Source of the DNA: Prevotella sp. UBA6447
GTDB taxonomy: Bacteria > Bacteroidota > Bacteroidia > Bacteroidales > Bacteroidaceae
DNA: 18,752 bases
Assembly: GCA_002437115.1 (NCBI GenBank)
Contig: DJOD01000028.1
Location: forward strand, 1 to 18,752
Direction of reading: 5' to 3'
Under the pieces are notes generated by a model that saw only the letters and a program-made list of their open reading frames with translations, searched no databases and was not told where the DNA came from. Both the position numbers and the translations under genes were made by a program. Below are positions 1-8,693 of the stretch, one piece after another (position 1 is the first letter of the stretch; every line of letters begins with the position of its first letter).

Positions 1-35
1 ATTATGACAAATAAAAATTATAGTAAATATGAGGC

Positions 36-63
36 AAAGGAAGAGTTTGGAACTCTATCCTTT
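36..63. other. 12-bp stem-loop upstream of the first gene
   Basis: AAAGGA and AGAGTT (36-47) pair with AACTCT and TCCTTT (51-63) across a three-base TGG loop, with one bulged A at 57. No T-run follows on the plus strand, so it is not a classical plus-strand terminator. It may be the terminator of a gene to the left, or a leader structure of the gene that follows. The stem is read directly; the role is unknown. Confidence 0.5.
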
Positions 64-152
64 AACCATGTGTTACTTCATAATAAGGACACAAAAATGT
101 ACCAAGTTATTTTTTAATCATTACTAGAATAGCTATTAAGACTGTAATTTTC

Positions 153-635
153 TTGTTGTGCACCCTGATTCTCACCTTATTGTTATGCAAGGCGCACGCA
201 GACTGGCAACAGGAGCTCAAGGAAAAACGCTTTCGGGCTGGAGAACGCGTAGAGGCGATGATGCACAGCAGAGACTTTATGCATCTTTACCCATACCTTG
301 ACACAATGCACAAAGAGTATCCGAACGACCCTTTGTTCTATGTGGCCGAGGGCATGGCACGCGACTTTCAAGGTGACAAGCGTCGAGCACGCAAAGCTTT
401 CGAGAAAGCTGTTGAAATCTACGATTTACGCATTGCTACCAAGCATGATTTGGGCGTCATGGTAAATCGGGCGGGAGTCATACAATCTCTGTATGGGAAA
501 GCGGCGTTCTACCAAGCCATCGACGAGGCCATTTCGCATGCATCCTCAAGGCAGGAGGCCGAAAGAATAGAGTGTTTCAGAAGTATAGATTTCAAAGAAA
601 CCCAAAGACAGATGTTCTGCAAAGACCATCCATGA
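153..635 (+). CDS. Small membrane-anchored TPR-like protein, 5' end apparently frameshifted
   Basis: The product is not recognised as a named family. It opens with a hydrophobic segment (about residues 1-14, ending LTLLLCK), then a basic/acidic helix and a helical region in which a YPNDPLF..AEGMA..FQGD...ARKAFEKAVEIYD stretch resembles a tetratricopeptide hairpin. The 160-residue call starts at TTG 153, which cuts into the hydrophobic segment. The frame is open back to 87, and the upstream codons encode residues (TRIAIKTVIF) matching the N-terminus of the paralog at 856-1455, so coding clearly extends further left. The only nearby ATG (97-99) is out of frame and reads six codons to a stop. 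One extra T in the run at 110-115 would join it. The intact gene would therefore be about 97-635. It may be a pseudogene, a slip-regulated gene or a sequencing error. Confidence 0.65.
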   Translation: MLCTLILTLLLCKAHADWQQELKEKRFRAGERVEAMMHSRDFMHLYPYLDTMHKEYPNDPLFYVAEGMARDFQGDKRRARKAFEKAVEIYDLRIATKHDLGVMVNRAGVIQSLYGKAAFYQAIDEAISHASSRQEAERIECFRSIDFKETQRQMFCKDHP

Positions 636-761
636 GCATTGCCTGACCGTTCATTATCACTGGCTACCCCATAACTTGCCATATGGCAAAGGATGCGGGC
701 TAGTCAACTTAATTTTTGCGGGCAAGGCCTGGCGCAAAAGTTAATAAGCACATAATTTGAT

Positions 762-830
762 ATGCAAATGAGAAAGTCCGCAACCATGATGAAAGCATTA
801 GTGGCAGTGTTGGGCTTGGGGACTTATTAG
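762..830 (+). CDS. Possible 22-residue hydrophobic peptide
   Basis: ATG 762 opens a 22-codon frame ending at TAG 828. The peptide has a basic start, three further Met and a hydrophobic run (KALVAVLGLG), so it looks like a signal-peptide core without a mature protein. It lies in the 220-base gap between the two paralogs, 26 bases before the second one. It could be a small membrane peptide, a leader peptide, the remnant of a third gene copy, or chance. No ribosome binding site decides the matter. Confidence 0.2.
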   Translation: MQMRKSATMMKALVAVLGLGTY

Positions 831-855
831 AACGCATTCATTTAAACTAATATTT

Positions 856-1455
856 ATGGAAACAAAAAACATCAAGGCACTCACAATCAAGACCCTCATT
901 TTCATGGTTTGCGTGTTGTTGCTCACCTTGCTGCTGTGCAAGGTGAGAACCGACAGACAACAGGAAATCAAGAAAGAACGTTTCCAAGCGGGAATGCGTG
1001 TCGACTCGTTGATGCGCAGCCGTGACTTCCAGCACCTGTATCCATGCCTCGACTCCCTGCAGCGGGTATATCCGCACGACCCGCAGTTCTACACCCTTGA
1101 GGGAATGGCGCACGACTACAAGAGCGACCGCGCCAAGGCACGCAAGGCATTCGCCAAAGCCATCGAACTCTACGACGTCCTCATCAGCACCAAGCACAAC
1201 TGGGACGACCGCATCAACCGTGCCAGTGTCATCCTGTTCAAGGATGGCAAGATGGCTTACTTCCTGGCACTCGACGAGGTGCTCACACATGCCAAAACCC
1301 CAAAAGAAGAACAAGAAGTCAAGATGTTCAGAGACATGGATTATGATGATCTCCTCAAGCAATCATTCGGTGACCCCATCAAGCCCAAAATGACAGACGT
1401 CTCATCAACAGACGATCCCAGCTTTCGCTCAGCGATGGAAGGGCAAGGACAATAA
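856..1455 (+). CDS. Small membrane-anchored TPR-like protein, paralog of the preceding gene
   Basis: This 199-residue protein of unknown function starts at ATG 856. A short polar N-terminus precedes a hydrophobic helix at about residues 11-28 ending LTLLLCK, which should act as an uncleaved anchor or signal sequence; the Cys is not in a good lipobox. Residues 30-150 are helical and include an RSRDFQHLYP..DSL..VYP.DPQFY..EGMA segment and an ARKAFAKAIELYD helix that looks like one TPR hairpin. It aligns end to end with the 153-635 product at roughly half of positions. The C-terminal 30 residues or so are polar, Ser/Asp-rich and absent from that copy. GC-rich codon use here contrasts with the more AT-rich first copy, suggesting an old duplication in which the first copy is under weaker selection. 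The function is unknown; a partner-binding envelope protein is only a guess. Confidence 0.8.
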   Translation: METKNIKALTIKTLIFMVCVLLLTLLLCKVRTDRQQEIKKERFQAGMRVDSLMRSRDFQHLYPCLDSLQRVYPHDPQFYTLEGMAHDYKSDRAKARKAFAKAIELYDVLISTKHNWDDRINRASVILFKDGKMAYFLALDEVLTHAKTPKEEQEVKMFRDMDYDDLLKQSFGDPIKPKMTDVSSTDDPSFRSAMEGQGQ

Positions 1456-1497
1456 AGGACCATAAAAAGGTCATGCAACGAAAAAAAATCATTGTTT

Positions 1498-1530
1498 TGT
1501 TGCCACATCCGTTTTTTTTGCTTAAGTTTG
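1498..1530 (+). promoter_or_regulatory. Bacteroidota-type promoter for the DUF349 gene
   Basis: TAAGTTTG at 1523-1530 matches the TAnnTTTG -7 box. A TTG at 1500-1502 (TGTTG at 1498) lies 20 bases upstream, in place for the -33 box. Transcription would start near 1537, giving a leader of roughly 90 bases that contains the stem-loop at 1555-1596. Inferred from motif and spacing only. Confidence 0.6.
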
Positions 1531-1554
1531 CACAAAATTATTTAATTCATTGGA

Positions 1555-1596
1555 GGCCATGCCCTTCAGTGGCGTCACGCACGCCACGGCATGGCC
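1555..1596 (+). other. Strong two-part stem-loop in the DUF349 5' leader
   Basis: The outer stem is GGCCATGCC (1555-1563) with GGCATGGCC (1588-1596). The inner stem is GTGGCGT (1569-1575) with ACGCCAC (1581-1587), closing on a five-base loop. The only unpaired stem bases are five on the left side (1564-1568). That gives 16 perfect pairs about 33 bases before the ATG. No T-run follows, so it is not a simple terminator. It may stabilise the mRNA, bind a protein or control ribosome access. Confidence 0.7.
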
Positions 1597-1629
1597 ATGG
1601 AACCTGAGTCATAAACTTAAAACAGTGAA

Positions 1630-3624
1630 ATGATGGACTCTCAAGAGAATGTCCTGCAACAGGACAAGATTGAAAACGAGCAGAAGACGGCGCAAGCCGC
1701 TCCTGAAGTAGAGAACGTGAACACCGAGTCGGCACAGGCAGACAAGGCCACCCAGCCTGCCCCCGAGGCTCCGGCCGAGGAAGCTGTGGCACCCACCAGT
1801 CCAGCGGAAGCAAGCGAAGGCAACGGAACGCCGGATCCTGCCGACAAAGCCGAAGCGCCCAAGTCCGAGGATACCTTCAAGAAAATCTACGCCAACAAGC
1901 AAGAGGTGCTGGCAAGGGCCAAGCAAATCGCCGCCAGCGAAGACAACCCCAACAAGGACGAGGTGGAGCACTTGAAGTCAGCGTTCTACAGGTTCCACAT
2001 CGCCGAGCGCGAGCAACAGCAGAAGGATTACCTGGAGGCCGGCGGCGACCCCGAGAAGTATGTCGTCACCCCCGATGAGGCGGAAGACGACTTCAAAGCA
2101 CAGATGCAAATCATCCGTGAGAAACGCGCCAAGATCTTCCAGCAGCAAGAGGCTGAAAAGGAAAGCAACCTCAAGCGCAAGCTCGAGATCATTGAGAAGA
2201 TCAAGGCCATGGCCACCTCGCCCGAGGAGGCCAACAAGTCATACAATGACTTTAAGGCCCTCCAGCAGGAATGGAAGGAAATCAAGGCCGTGCCAGCCGA
2301 AAAGGCTAACGAGGTGTGGCGCAACTACCAGCTCTACGTCGAGCAGTTCTACGACTTGCTCAACCTCAACCGCGAGGCACGAGAGTATGACTTCAAGAAG
2401 AACCTGGAACTGAAGACCAAGCTCTGTGAAGAGGCTGAGCGCCTGGCCGACGAGAACGATGTGGTGAGCGCCTTCCACCAGTTGCAGGAGTTGCACAACC
2501 AGTATCGTGAGATTGGCCCCGTGGCAAAAGAGCTCCGCGAGGAGATATGGGGTCGTTTCAAAGCAGCCAGCACCGTCATCAACAAAAAGCACCAGCAGCA
2601 CTTCGAACAGCTGAGGGCACAGGAGGAGGAGAACCTCCAGAAGAAGACCACCCTCTGCGAGCAGGTGGAGGCCATCGCCAAGGAGGAGAACAAGAACGCC
2701 AGCGACTGGGAAAACCACAGCAAGCAGATCATCAACATCCAACAGCAGTGGAAGACCATCGGCTTCGCACCACAGAAGATGAACGTGAAGATCTTTGAGC
2801 GCTTCCGCGCCGCCTGCGACGACTTCTTCACGCGCAAGGCAGCCCACTTCAAGGAGATGAAGCAACGCTTCGCTGAGAACGCTGAGAAGAAGCGTGCCCT
2901 TGTGGCTGAGGCGCAGGCACTGGCCGACTCCACCGACTGGAAGACCACCAGCGACAAGCTCATCGCCCTACAGAAGGAGTGGAAGACCATCGGAACCGTA
3001 CCTAAGAAACTGGGCGACAAGCTGTGGAACGACTTCCTCACCGCCTGCAACCACTTCTTTGAGGCACGCAAGGCCGCACATGCTGGAACGCGCACGGAGG
3101 AAAGTGCCAACCTGGAGAAGAAACGCAACGTCATCGAGCAGCTGAAGGCCATCGCCGAGGAGGCTTCCGACAACGCGCAAGAGAAAGTGAAACAGCTCAT
3201 CGAGGAGTACAACAGCATCGGCCACGTGCCCTACAAGGAAAAGGACAAGGTCTACAAGGAGTTCCACGATGTGCTTGACAAGATTTACGAGGACTTGCAC
3301 ATCTCTACGCAACGCCGCCGTCTCGATAATTTCAAGACCAATCTCAAGAGCGTGGCTAAGCGTGGCGAGGATGCCGTTGACAACGAGCGGTCGCGCCTGA
3401 TGCGCCGCTATGAGCAGCTCAAGCAGGAGGTAGCCACCTACGAAAACAACCTCGGCTTCCTCAACATCGCCAGCAAACGCGGCAACTCACTCGTCGACGA
3501 GATGAACCGCAAGGTGCAGAAGCTCAAGGACGAAGTGGAGCTGACCCGCCAGAAGATCAAGGCCATCGACACGCAAAACAAGCAAGAGAAGACGGCCGAC
3601 GAGACCTCAGAAAACAAAGACTGA
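1630..3624 (+). CDS. DUF349 repeat protein
   Basis: A 664-residue, highly charged, mostly helical protein. Residues 1 to about 85 are a low-complexity Ala/Pro/Glu-rich tail, probably disordered. Five DUF349-type repeats follow, each with a W/Y-x-x-I-G-x-x-P core and a following helix ending in F: starts near residues 209 (EWKEIKAVP), 287 (QYREIGPV), 369 (QWKTIGFAP), 446 (EWKTIGTVP) and 522 (EYNSIGHVP). The C-terminal 100 residues form a long Lys/Glu-rich helix likely to be a coiled coil. There is no signal peptide, so it is cytoplasmic. DUF349 proteins are widespread in Bacteroidota and their biochemical role is not established. ATG 1630 is followed directly by a second ATG at 1633; either could initiate. 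It has its own promoter and terminator and appears monocistronic. Confidence 0.93.
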   Translation: MMDSQENVLQQDKIENEQKTAQAAPEVENVNTESAQADKATQPAPEAPAEEAVAPTSPAEASEGNGTPDPADKAEAPKSEDTFKKIYANKQEVLARAKQIAASEDNPNKDEVEHLKSAFYRFHIAEREQQQKDYLEAGGDPEKYVVTPDEAEDDFKAQMQIIREKRAKIFQQQEAEKESNLKRKLEIIEKIKAMATSPEEANKSYNDFKALQQEWKEIKAVPAEKANEVWRNYQLYVEQFYDLLNLNREAREYDFKKNLELKTKLCEEAERLADENDVVSAFHQLQELHNQYREIGPVAKELREEIWGRFKAASTVINKKHQQHFEQLRAQEEENLQKKTTLCEQVEAIAKEENKNASDWENHSKQIINIQQQWKTIGFAPQKMNVKIFERFRAACDDFFTRKAAHFKEMKQRFAENAEKKRALVAEAQALADSTDWKTTSDKLIALQKEWKTIGTVPKKLGDKLWNDFLTACNHFFEARKAAHAGTRTEESANLEKKRNVIEQLKAIAEEASDNAQEKVKQLIEEYNSIGHVPYKEKDKVYKEFHDVLDKIYEDLHISTQRRRLDNFKTNLKSVAKRGEDAVDNERSRLMRRYEQLKQEVATYENNLGFLNIASKRGNSLVDEMNRKVQKLKDEVELTRQKIKAIDTQNKQEKTADETSENKD

Positions 3625-3684
3625 ACAGCGATGAAGTTTAGGCGCAAGCCGCAAGCTCCCCACGCCGACCATTCATAACGTAAC

Positions 3685-3722
3685 GACCCTCTCCTCGTGG
3701 CAATCGCCACAGGGAGAGGGTC
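3685..3722 (+). terminator. Compound hairpin terminator after the DUF349 gene
   Basis: GACCCTCTCC (3685-3694) pairs with GGAGAGGGTC (3713-3722). Inside it, GTGGC (3697-3701) pairs with GCCAC (3706-3710) around an AATC loop, with a small internal loop between the two stems. A short T-run (GCGTTTT) follows at 3726-3732. It lies 60 bases past the stop codon and fits an intrinsic terminator. Confidence 0.75.
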
Positions 3723-3804
3723 ATTGCGTTTTCACCGGGAGCAAAAGTCACACCGACAAGTGGCTGCGCCATATCTTCACAAGTGACGGGAGAATGGAGC
3801 TATA

Positions 3805-3856
3805 GGACAATTGAACGAGGAGACATGGGGCGGACGGGACAACGAGGAGACGGGGC
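3805..3856. repeat. Short imperfect tandem duplication
   Basis: Two imperfect copies share GGACA, ACGAGGAGAC and GGGGC blocks: 3805-3831 and 3837-3856. The second lacks four and two bases between the blocks. It lies in the non-coding gap between two convergent genes. Probably a small local duplication with no known role. Confidence 0.4.
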
Positions 3857-3878
3857 AACAGGCCCACCTCCACTTCGC

Positions 3879-4634
3879 TCACTTCTCGAAGTGCTGGTAG
3901 TCCTTTACGCTGCGCCAAGCGCCTCCCCATTGGAAGCCCAGCGACACAAAGAGGCGGTAAGCACGGTCGGAGCGCGTGATCTTATAAGGGAACCGAGCGT
4001 TGCGGTCACAATACTTCAAGGCGTTGGCAGGCTGCACTGTCACCTTGCCATTGCGATGCTTTCGGTAATAGGGATTGTAGAGAGGATTGAGATCCACAGC
4101 CATGCCCAAGGCATGGGCCGACAACTTGCGTGAGCCTTTCACCTCACGGTAGCAGAAGCAGCTGGTATTGTTAGCCCGCATGGAGTGCTCATCGTCAGCC
4201 CCGAAGTCGTCTATCAGGCGAACACTGTGGATGGGATAGCCCTCATCATACAACTGACGGAACACGCGCAGCACATCGGCCGCAATCTGCTTGTTGCAAA
4301 CCAGTTCGCCCATACGCGTTTTGCCGTCCTCGTCGCGATGCAACAAGCGCACATAGCGGAGGCTCGACCTGCTAACGCGACACCCCTTTGGATACGACTT
4401 CCCCATCATACGGGCAAACACTTCGTCGGGTATCGGATCGGCACAGAAACAACGGGACAGTCCCATGCGGGCCACCTCTTGCGCGCTGACAACCGCTCCG
4501 GCACGCCACCGCAAAGTTTTGTGGTCACGGATTGGCCGCTCGGCGCGAGCCGACAGGATAGCCCCCAACACAACCAAGACTACCATTGGCAACAGGCAAA
4601 ACGAAAATCTATGATTACATTTCATGCTCATCAT
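3879..4634 (-). CDS. Secreted M15-family peptidase (D-Ala-D-Ala carboxypeptidase-like)
   Basis: Likely cleaves peptidoglycan stem peptides in the periplasm. An N-terminal hydrophobic segment (about residues 8-28) ending in an Ala-Arg-Ala site is a good signal peptide. The zinc-site signature S-x-H-x-x-G-x-A-x-D is at about residues 172-181 (SAHALGMAVD), and the C-terminal aromatic W..DYQHFE motif supplies the third zinc histidine near residue 249. Together these place it in peptidase family M15, closest to the VanY-like M15_4 domain. Starts at 4634, 4631 or 4625 all keep the signal peptide. The open frame continues left through the tRNA gene, but that extension cannot be coding because the tRNA lies there. 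It starts 57 bases after tRNA-Gln on the same strand with no promoter seen between them, so it may share the tRNA transcript. The exact bond cleaved cannot be told from sequence. Confidence 0.85.
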   Translation of the reverse strand: MMSMKCNHRFSFCLLPMVVLVVLGAILSARAERPIRDHKTLRWRAGAVVSAQEVARMGLSRCFCADPIPDEVFARMMGKSYPKGCRVSRSSLRYVRLLHRDEDGKTRMGELVCNKQIAADVLRVFRQLYDEGYPIHSVRLIDDFGADDEHSMRANNTSCFCYREVKGSRKLSAHALGMAVDLNPLYNPYYRKHRNGKVTVQPANALKYCDRNARFPYKITRSDRAYRLFVSLGFQWGGAWRSVKDYQHFEK

Positions 4635-4690
4635 CGCAAGGTGATTAAAACAAAAAAACCAAACTGCTATGCAAGCAGCTTGGCTTCTTG

Positions 4691-4761
4691 TTGGGGCACA
4701 CGGACTCGAACCATGAATGACAGGACCAGAATCTGTAGTGTTACCATTACACCATGCCCCA
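4691..4761 (-). tRNA. tRNA-Gln (anticodon CUG)
   Basis: A 71-base cloverleaf folds on the minus strand: acceptor TGGGGCA with TGCCCCA, D stem GTGT/ACAC, T arm CATGG-TTCGAGT-CCGTG, discriminator A and no encoded CCA. The anticodon loop TTCTGGT has CTG at 4727-4729, so it reads CAG (Gln). The anticodon stem ACAGA/CCTGT has one A-C mismatch next to the loop. The acceptor starting with U and pairing with A is as expected for bacterial tRNA-Gln. Confidence 0.95.
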
Positions 4762-4796
4762 AAATTTTGTTTGCCTTCATTTCTGAATTGCGAGTG

Positions 4797-4828
4797 CAAA
4801 GGTAGTTGGTTTTCAGCTAACTTCCAAA
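4797..4828 (-). promoter_or_regulatory. Promoter of tRNA-Gln: TTTG-N20-TACCTTTG
   Basis: On the minus strand a TTTG (4828-4825) is followed after exactly 20 bases by TACCTTTG (4804-4797), a near-ideal Bacteroidota -33/-7 pair. Initiation would fall near 4790, about 30 bases before the mature tRNA end at 4761. This is the best promoter in the window. Confidence 0.8.
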
Positions 4829-5007
4829 TCATTTGCCGTTTTTTTTCTCTCCCATCCATACTTTTTCTCATTTTTAAACAGAACTATTGCTTTTGAGCGC
4901 TGCCAAACATATGCCATTACATCTATCAGATAGCCTAACGAATGTGCTCAGTTCATAAAAAACATCAAATATGCATGGTTTTCCAACGATTTTCCAAGGA
5001 ATTGATG

Positions 5008-5015
5008 TAACTTTG
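5008..5015 (+). promoter_or_regulatory. -7 box of the rsfS-ftsH-cdsA promoter
   Basis: TAACTTTG fits TAnnTTTG. A good TTTG -33 box is not visible at the expected distance, only T-rich sequence around 4979-4984. Because this box overlaps the GTG at 5015, that codon cannot be the rsfS start, which supports ATG 5069. Confidence 0.55.
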
Positions 5016-5068
5016 TGGCAACTATCCAAGATAATTATCAAGACATTCGTTTTATTAAGAACATTTTA

Positions 5069-5428
5069 ATGACAGAGACAACAAATCTTCTAAACGCCAT
5101 TACCAAAGGTATCCAAGAGAAGAAAGGACAAGACATCGTCATCGCTGACCTAAGCCACATCGACGGAGCCATCGCCAAGAACTTCGTGATTTGCCAAGGC
5201 AATTCACCATCGCAGGTGGAAGCCATCGCCGAGTCGGTAGGCGAAACATGTCGCAAAGAACTGAAAGAGAAGCCCGTCGGCGTGAACGGACTGGGGAGCA
5301 ACCAGTGGGTCGCCATCGACTTCGTAGATGTGCTGGTGCACATTTTCGTTCCCGAGTTGAGAGCGTTCTACGACCTTGAACACCTGTGGGAAGACGCCAA
5401 ACTGACAAGGTTGCCCAATATCGACTGA
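5069..5428 (+). CDS. rsfS: Ribosomal silencing factor RsfS
   Basis: A 119-residue protein of the RsfS/Iojap family (PF02410). Members bind ribosomal protein uL14 on the 50S subunit and block joining with 30S, lowering translation in starvation. The core is visible: IVIADLSHIDGAIAKNFVIC in the first third, then GLGSNQWVAIDFVDVLVHIF and the YDLEHLWEDA tail typical of the family. Length is normal. A longer frame begins at GTG 5015, but that codon lies in the promoter -7 box and the extra 18 residues are not family-like, so ATG 5069 is chosen. It is first in a plus-strand group with ftsH (56-base gap) and cdsA. Confidence 0.93.
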   Translation: MTETTNLLNAITKGIQEKKGQDIVIADLSHIDGAIAKNFVICQGNSPSQVEAIAESVGETCRKELKEKPVGVNGLGSNQWVAIDFVDVLVHIFVPELRAFYDLEHLWEDAKLTRLPNID

Positions 5429-5430
5429 CC

Positions 5431-5466
5431 GTTGGCACGCCAACAGCAATTGTGCCAGCAAGGCAC
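5431..5466 (+). other. Two small stem-loops between rsfS and ftsH
   Basis: GTTGG (5431-5435) pairs with CCAAC (5440-5444) across CACG, and GTGCC (5452-5456) pairs with GGCAC (5462-5466) across AGCAA. Neither is followed by a T-run, so they more likely mark RNA processing or stability than termination. Short stems; the role is inferred. Confidence 0.4.
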
Positions 5467-5484
5467 TAACACCTATAAGTCACC

Positions 5485-7617
<2,133 letters not shown>

Positions 7618-7650
7618 GGGTTGTGGTAACCACCAAACGGGGAACAACCC
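7618..7650 (+). other. Stem-loop between ftsH and cdsA
   Basis: GGGTTGT (7618-7624) directly after the ftsH stop pairs with ACAACCC (7644-7650). A competing small hairpin, GTGGT/ACCAC (7623-7633), overlaps its left arm. No T-run follows. It may tune expression of cdsA relative to ftsH. Confidence 0.4.
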
Positions 7651-7677
7651 ACATAACGGGTGTAAAAAACAAAAGCA

Positions 7678-8547
7678 ATGACTGACAAACAGAAAAACTT
7701 AATAGTTAGAACCATCACTGGTGTGCTATTTGTTGCCGTGATGGTAGCTGGTTTGCTCAATCCGAGGGCTATGATTCTGCTTTTCACCCTCATTACTGGA
7801 CTCACCATGTGGGAATATACGGGATTGGTCAACGACAATGCCCCGTTCGTGCAAGTGAACCGTTTTATTTCCACAGTGGCTGGAGTCTACCTTTTCATCG
7901 CCGTGGCCGCATGGCGGACAGGAGTGGTAGGCAATTTCATTGTCATGGTGCCTTATGTGCTCACAATGGTCTACCTGTTCATCAGCGAACTCTACGCCAA
8001 CAGCAAGAACGCGGTCAACGATTGGGCTTATACCATGTTTGGTCAAGTGTATGTTGCCATGAGTTTCTCACTCATAAACATCCTTGCTTTTGAGATGTCA
8101 CCTGACAACAGTGGCATTCGTTACGACATGCTGTTACCATTGAGCATATTCGTATTCCTTTGGGTGAACGACTCGGGAGCCTATTGCACAGGATCACTCT
8201 TGGGCAAGCACAAGTTGTTCCCTCGCATCTCACCAGGCAAGACATGGGAAGGTAGCATAGGAGGCGGCATACTGGTGCTCATCGTGGCTGCCGCCGTAGG
8301 CTATTGGGCTAACAGAGACGACGAGCCCCATACGCTTAGCATGGCCGGATGGATGGGACTTGGGCTGGTTGTCGTGGTGTTCGGCACCTGGGGCGACTTG
8401 GTGGAAAGCCTGTTCAAGCGCACCTTAGGCGTGAAAGACAGCGGCAACATCCTTCCTGGACATGGTGGAATGATGGACCGATTTGACTCAAGCCTCATGG
8501 CCATACCGGCAGCCGTTGTATACCTCTATACGATAACCATGCTATAG
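7678..8547 (+). CDS. cdsA: Phosphatidate cytidylyltransferase
   Basis: Makes CDP-diacylglycerol from phosphatidic acid and CTP, the branch-point step of phospholipid synthesis, in the inner membrane. The 289-residue protein has about seven hydrophobic helices. The family signature is complete near residues 244-270: S-x-F-K-R, then K-D-S-G, then the LPGHGGMMDRFDS end with the metal-binding Asp. An upstream PRISPGKTWEGSIGG motif is also typical. Length is normal. It begins 60 bases after ftsH and ends before a strong hairpin that closes the transcription unit. Confidence 0.96.
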   Translation: MTDKQKNLIVRTITGVLFVAVMVAGLLNPRAMILLFTLITGLTMWEYTGLVNDNAPFVQVNRFISTVAGVYLFIAVAAWRTGVVGNFIVMVPYVLTMVYLFISELYANSKNAVNDWAYTMFGQVYVAMSFSLINILAFEMSPDNSGIRYDMLLPLSIFVFLWVNDSGAYCTGSLLGKHKLFPRISPGKTWEGSIGGGILVLIVAAAVGYWANRDDEPHTLSMAGWMGLGLVVVVFGTWGDLVESLFKRTLGVKDSGNILPGHGGMMDRFDSSLMAIPAAVVYLYTITML

Positions 8548-8616
8548 AAAGGAAAGAAAACTACGACGTCAACTTCGCGAGCCAATGCCTCCGCACAGGT
8601 GATGGGCACGAAATGA

Positions 8617-8640
8617 TTAGCAGTAAAATTAGCAGTAAAA
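8617..8640. repeat. Two tandem copies of a 12-bp unit
   Basis: TTAGCAGTAAAA occurs twice without a gap, at 8617-8628 and 8629-8640, directly before the terminator hairpin. It lies between the convergent cdsA and lpxB genes. Short tandem repeats like this can vary in copy number; no function is evident. Confidence 0.65.
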
Positions 8641-8641
8641 A

Positions 8642-8693
8642 AAGAAAGGCATAAGGCTATTGCCAACATGGACAACAGCCTTATGCCTTTCTT
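8642..8693. terminator. Bidirectional terminator shared by cdsA and lpxB
   Basis: AAGAAAGGCATAAGGCT (8642-8658) pairs perfectly with its complement at 8677-8693. Three further pairs (TTG 8660-8662 with CAA 8673-8675) follow across a one-base mismatch, closing on a ten-base loop. A-rich sequence on the left and T-rich sequence on the right give U-tracts in both directions. The lpxB stop codon (8681-8683) lies inside the right arm. Confidence 0.85.

Noticed and set aside
847..1362. Long minus-strand open frame across the second paralog
   Set aside because: It is antisense to a gene with clear paralog support and has no recognisable motif or promoter.
1458..1472. GACC/GGTC hairpin after the second paralog as a terminator
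   Set aside because: Only four pairs and no directly following T-run.
2349..3218. 289-codon minus-strand frame within the DUF349 gene
   Set aside because: A Ser/Ala/Leu-rich shadow created by the Lys/Glu-rich codons of the real gene.
4185..4805. 206-codon plus-strand frame opposite the M15 peptidase and tRNA
   Set aside because: It crosses the tRNA and has no domain; the opposite strand has zinc-site motifs and a signal peptide.
4635..4871. N-terminal extension of the M15 peptidase through the tRNA region
   Set aside because: The extended frame translates the tRNA-Gln gene itself; the signal peptide begins only after 4634.
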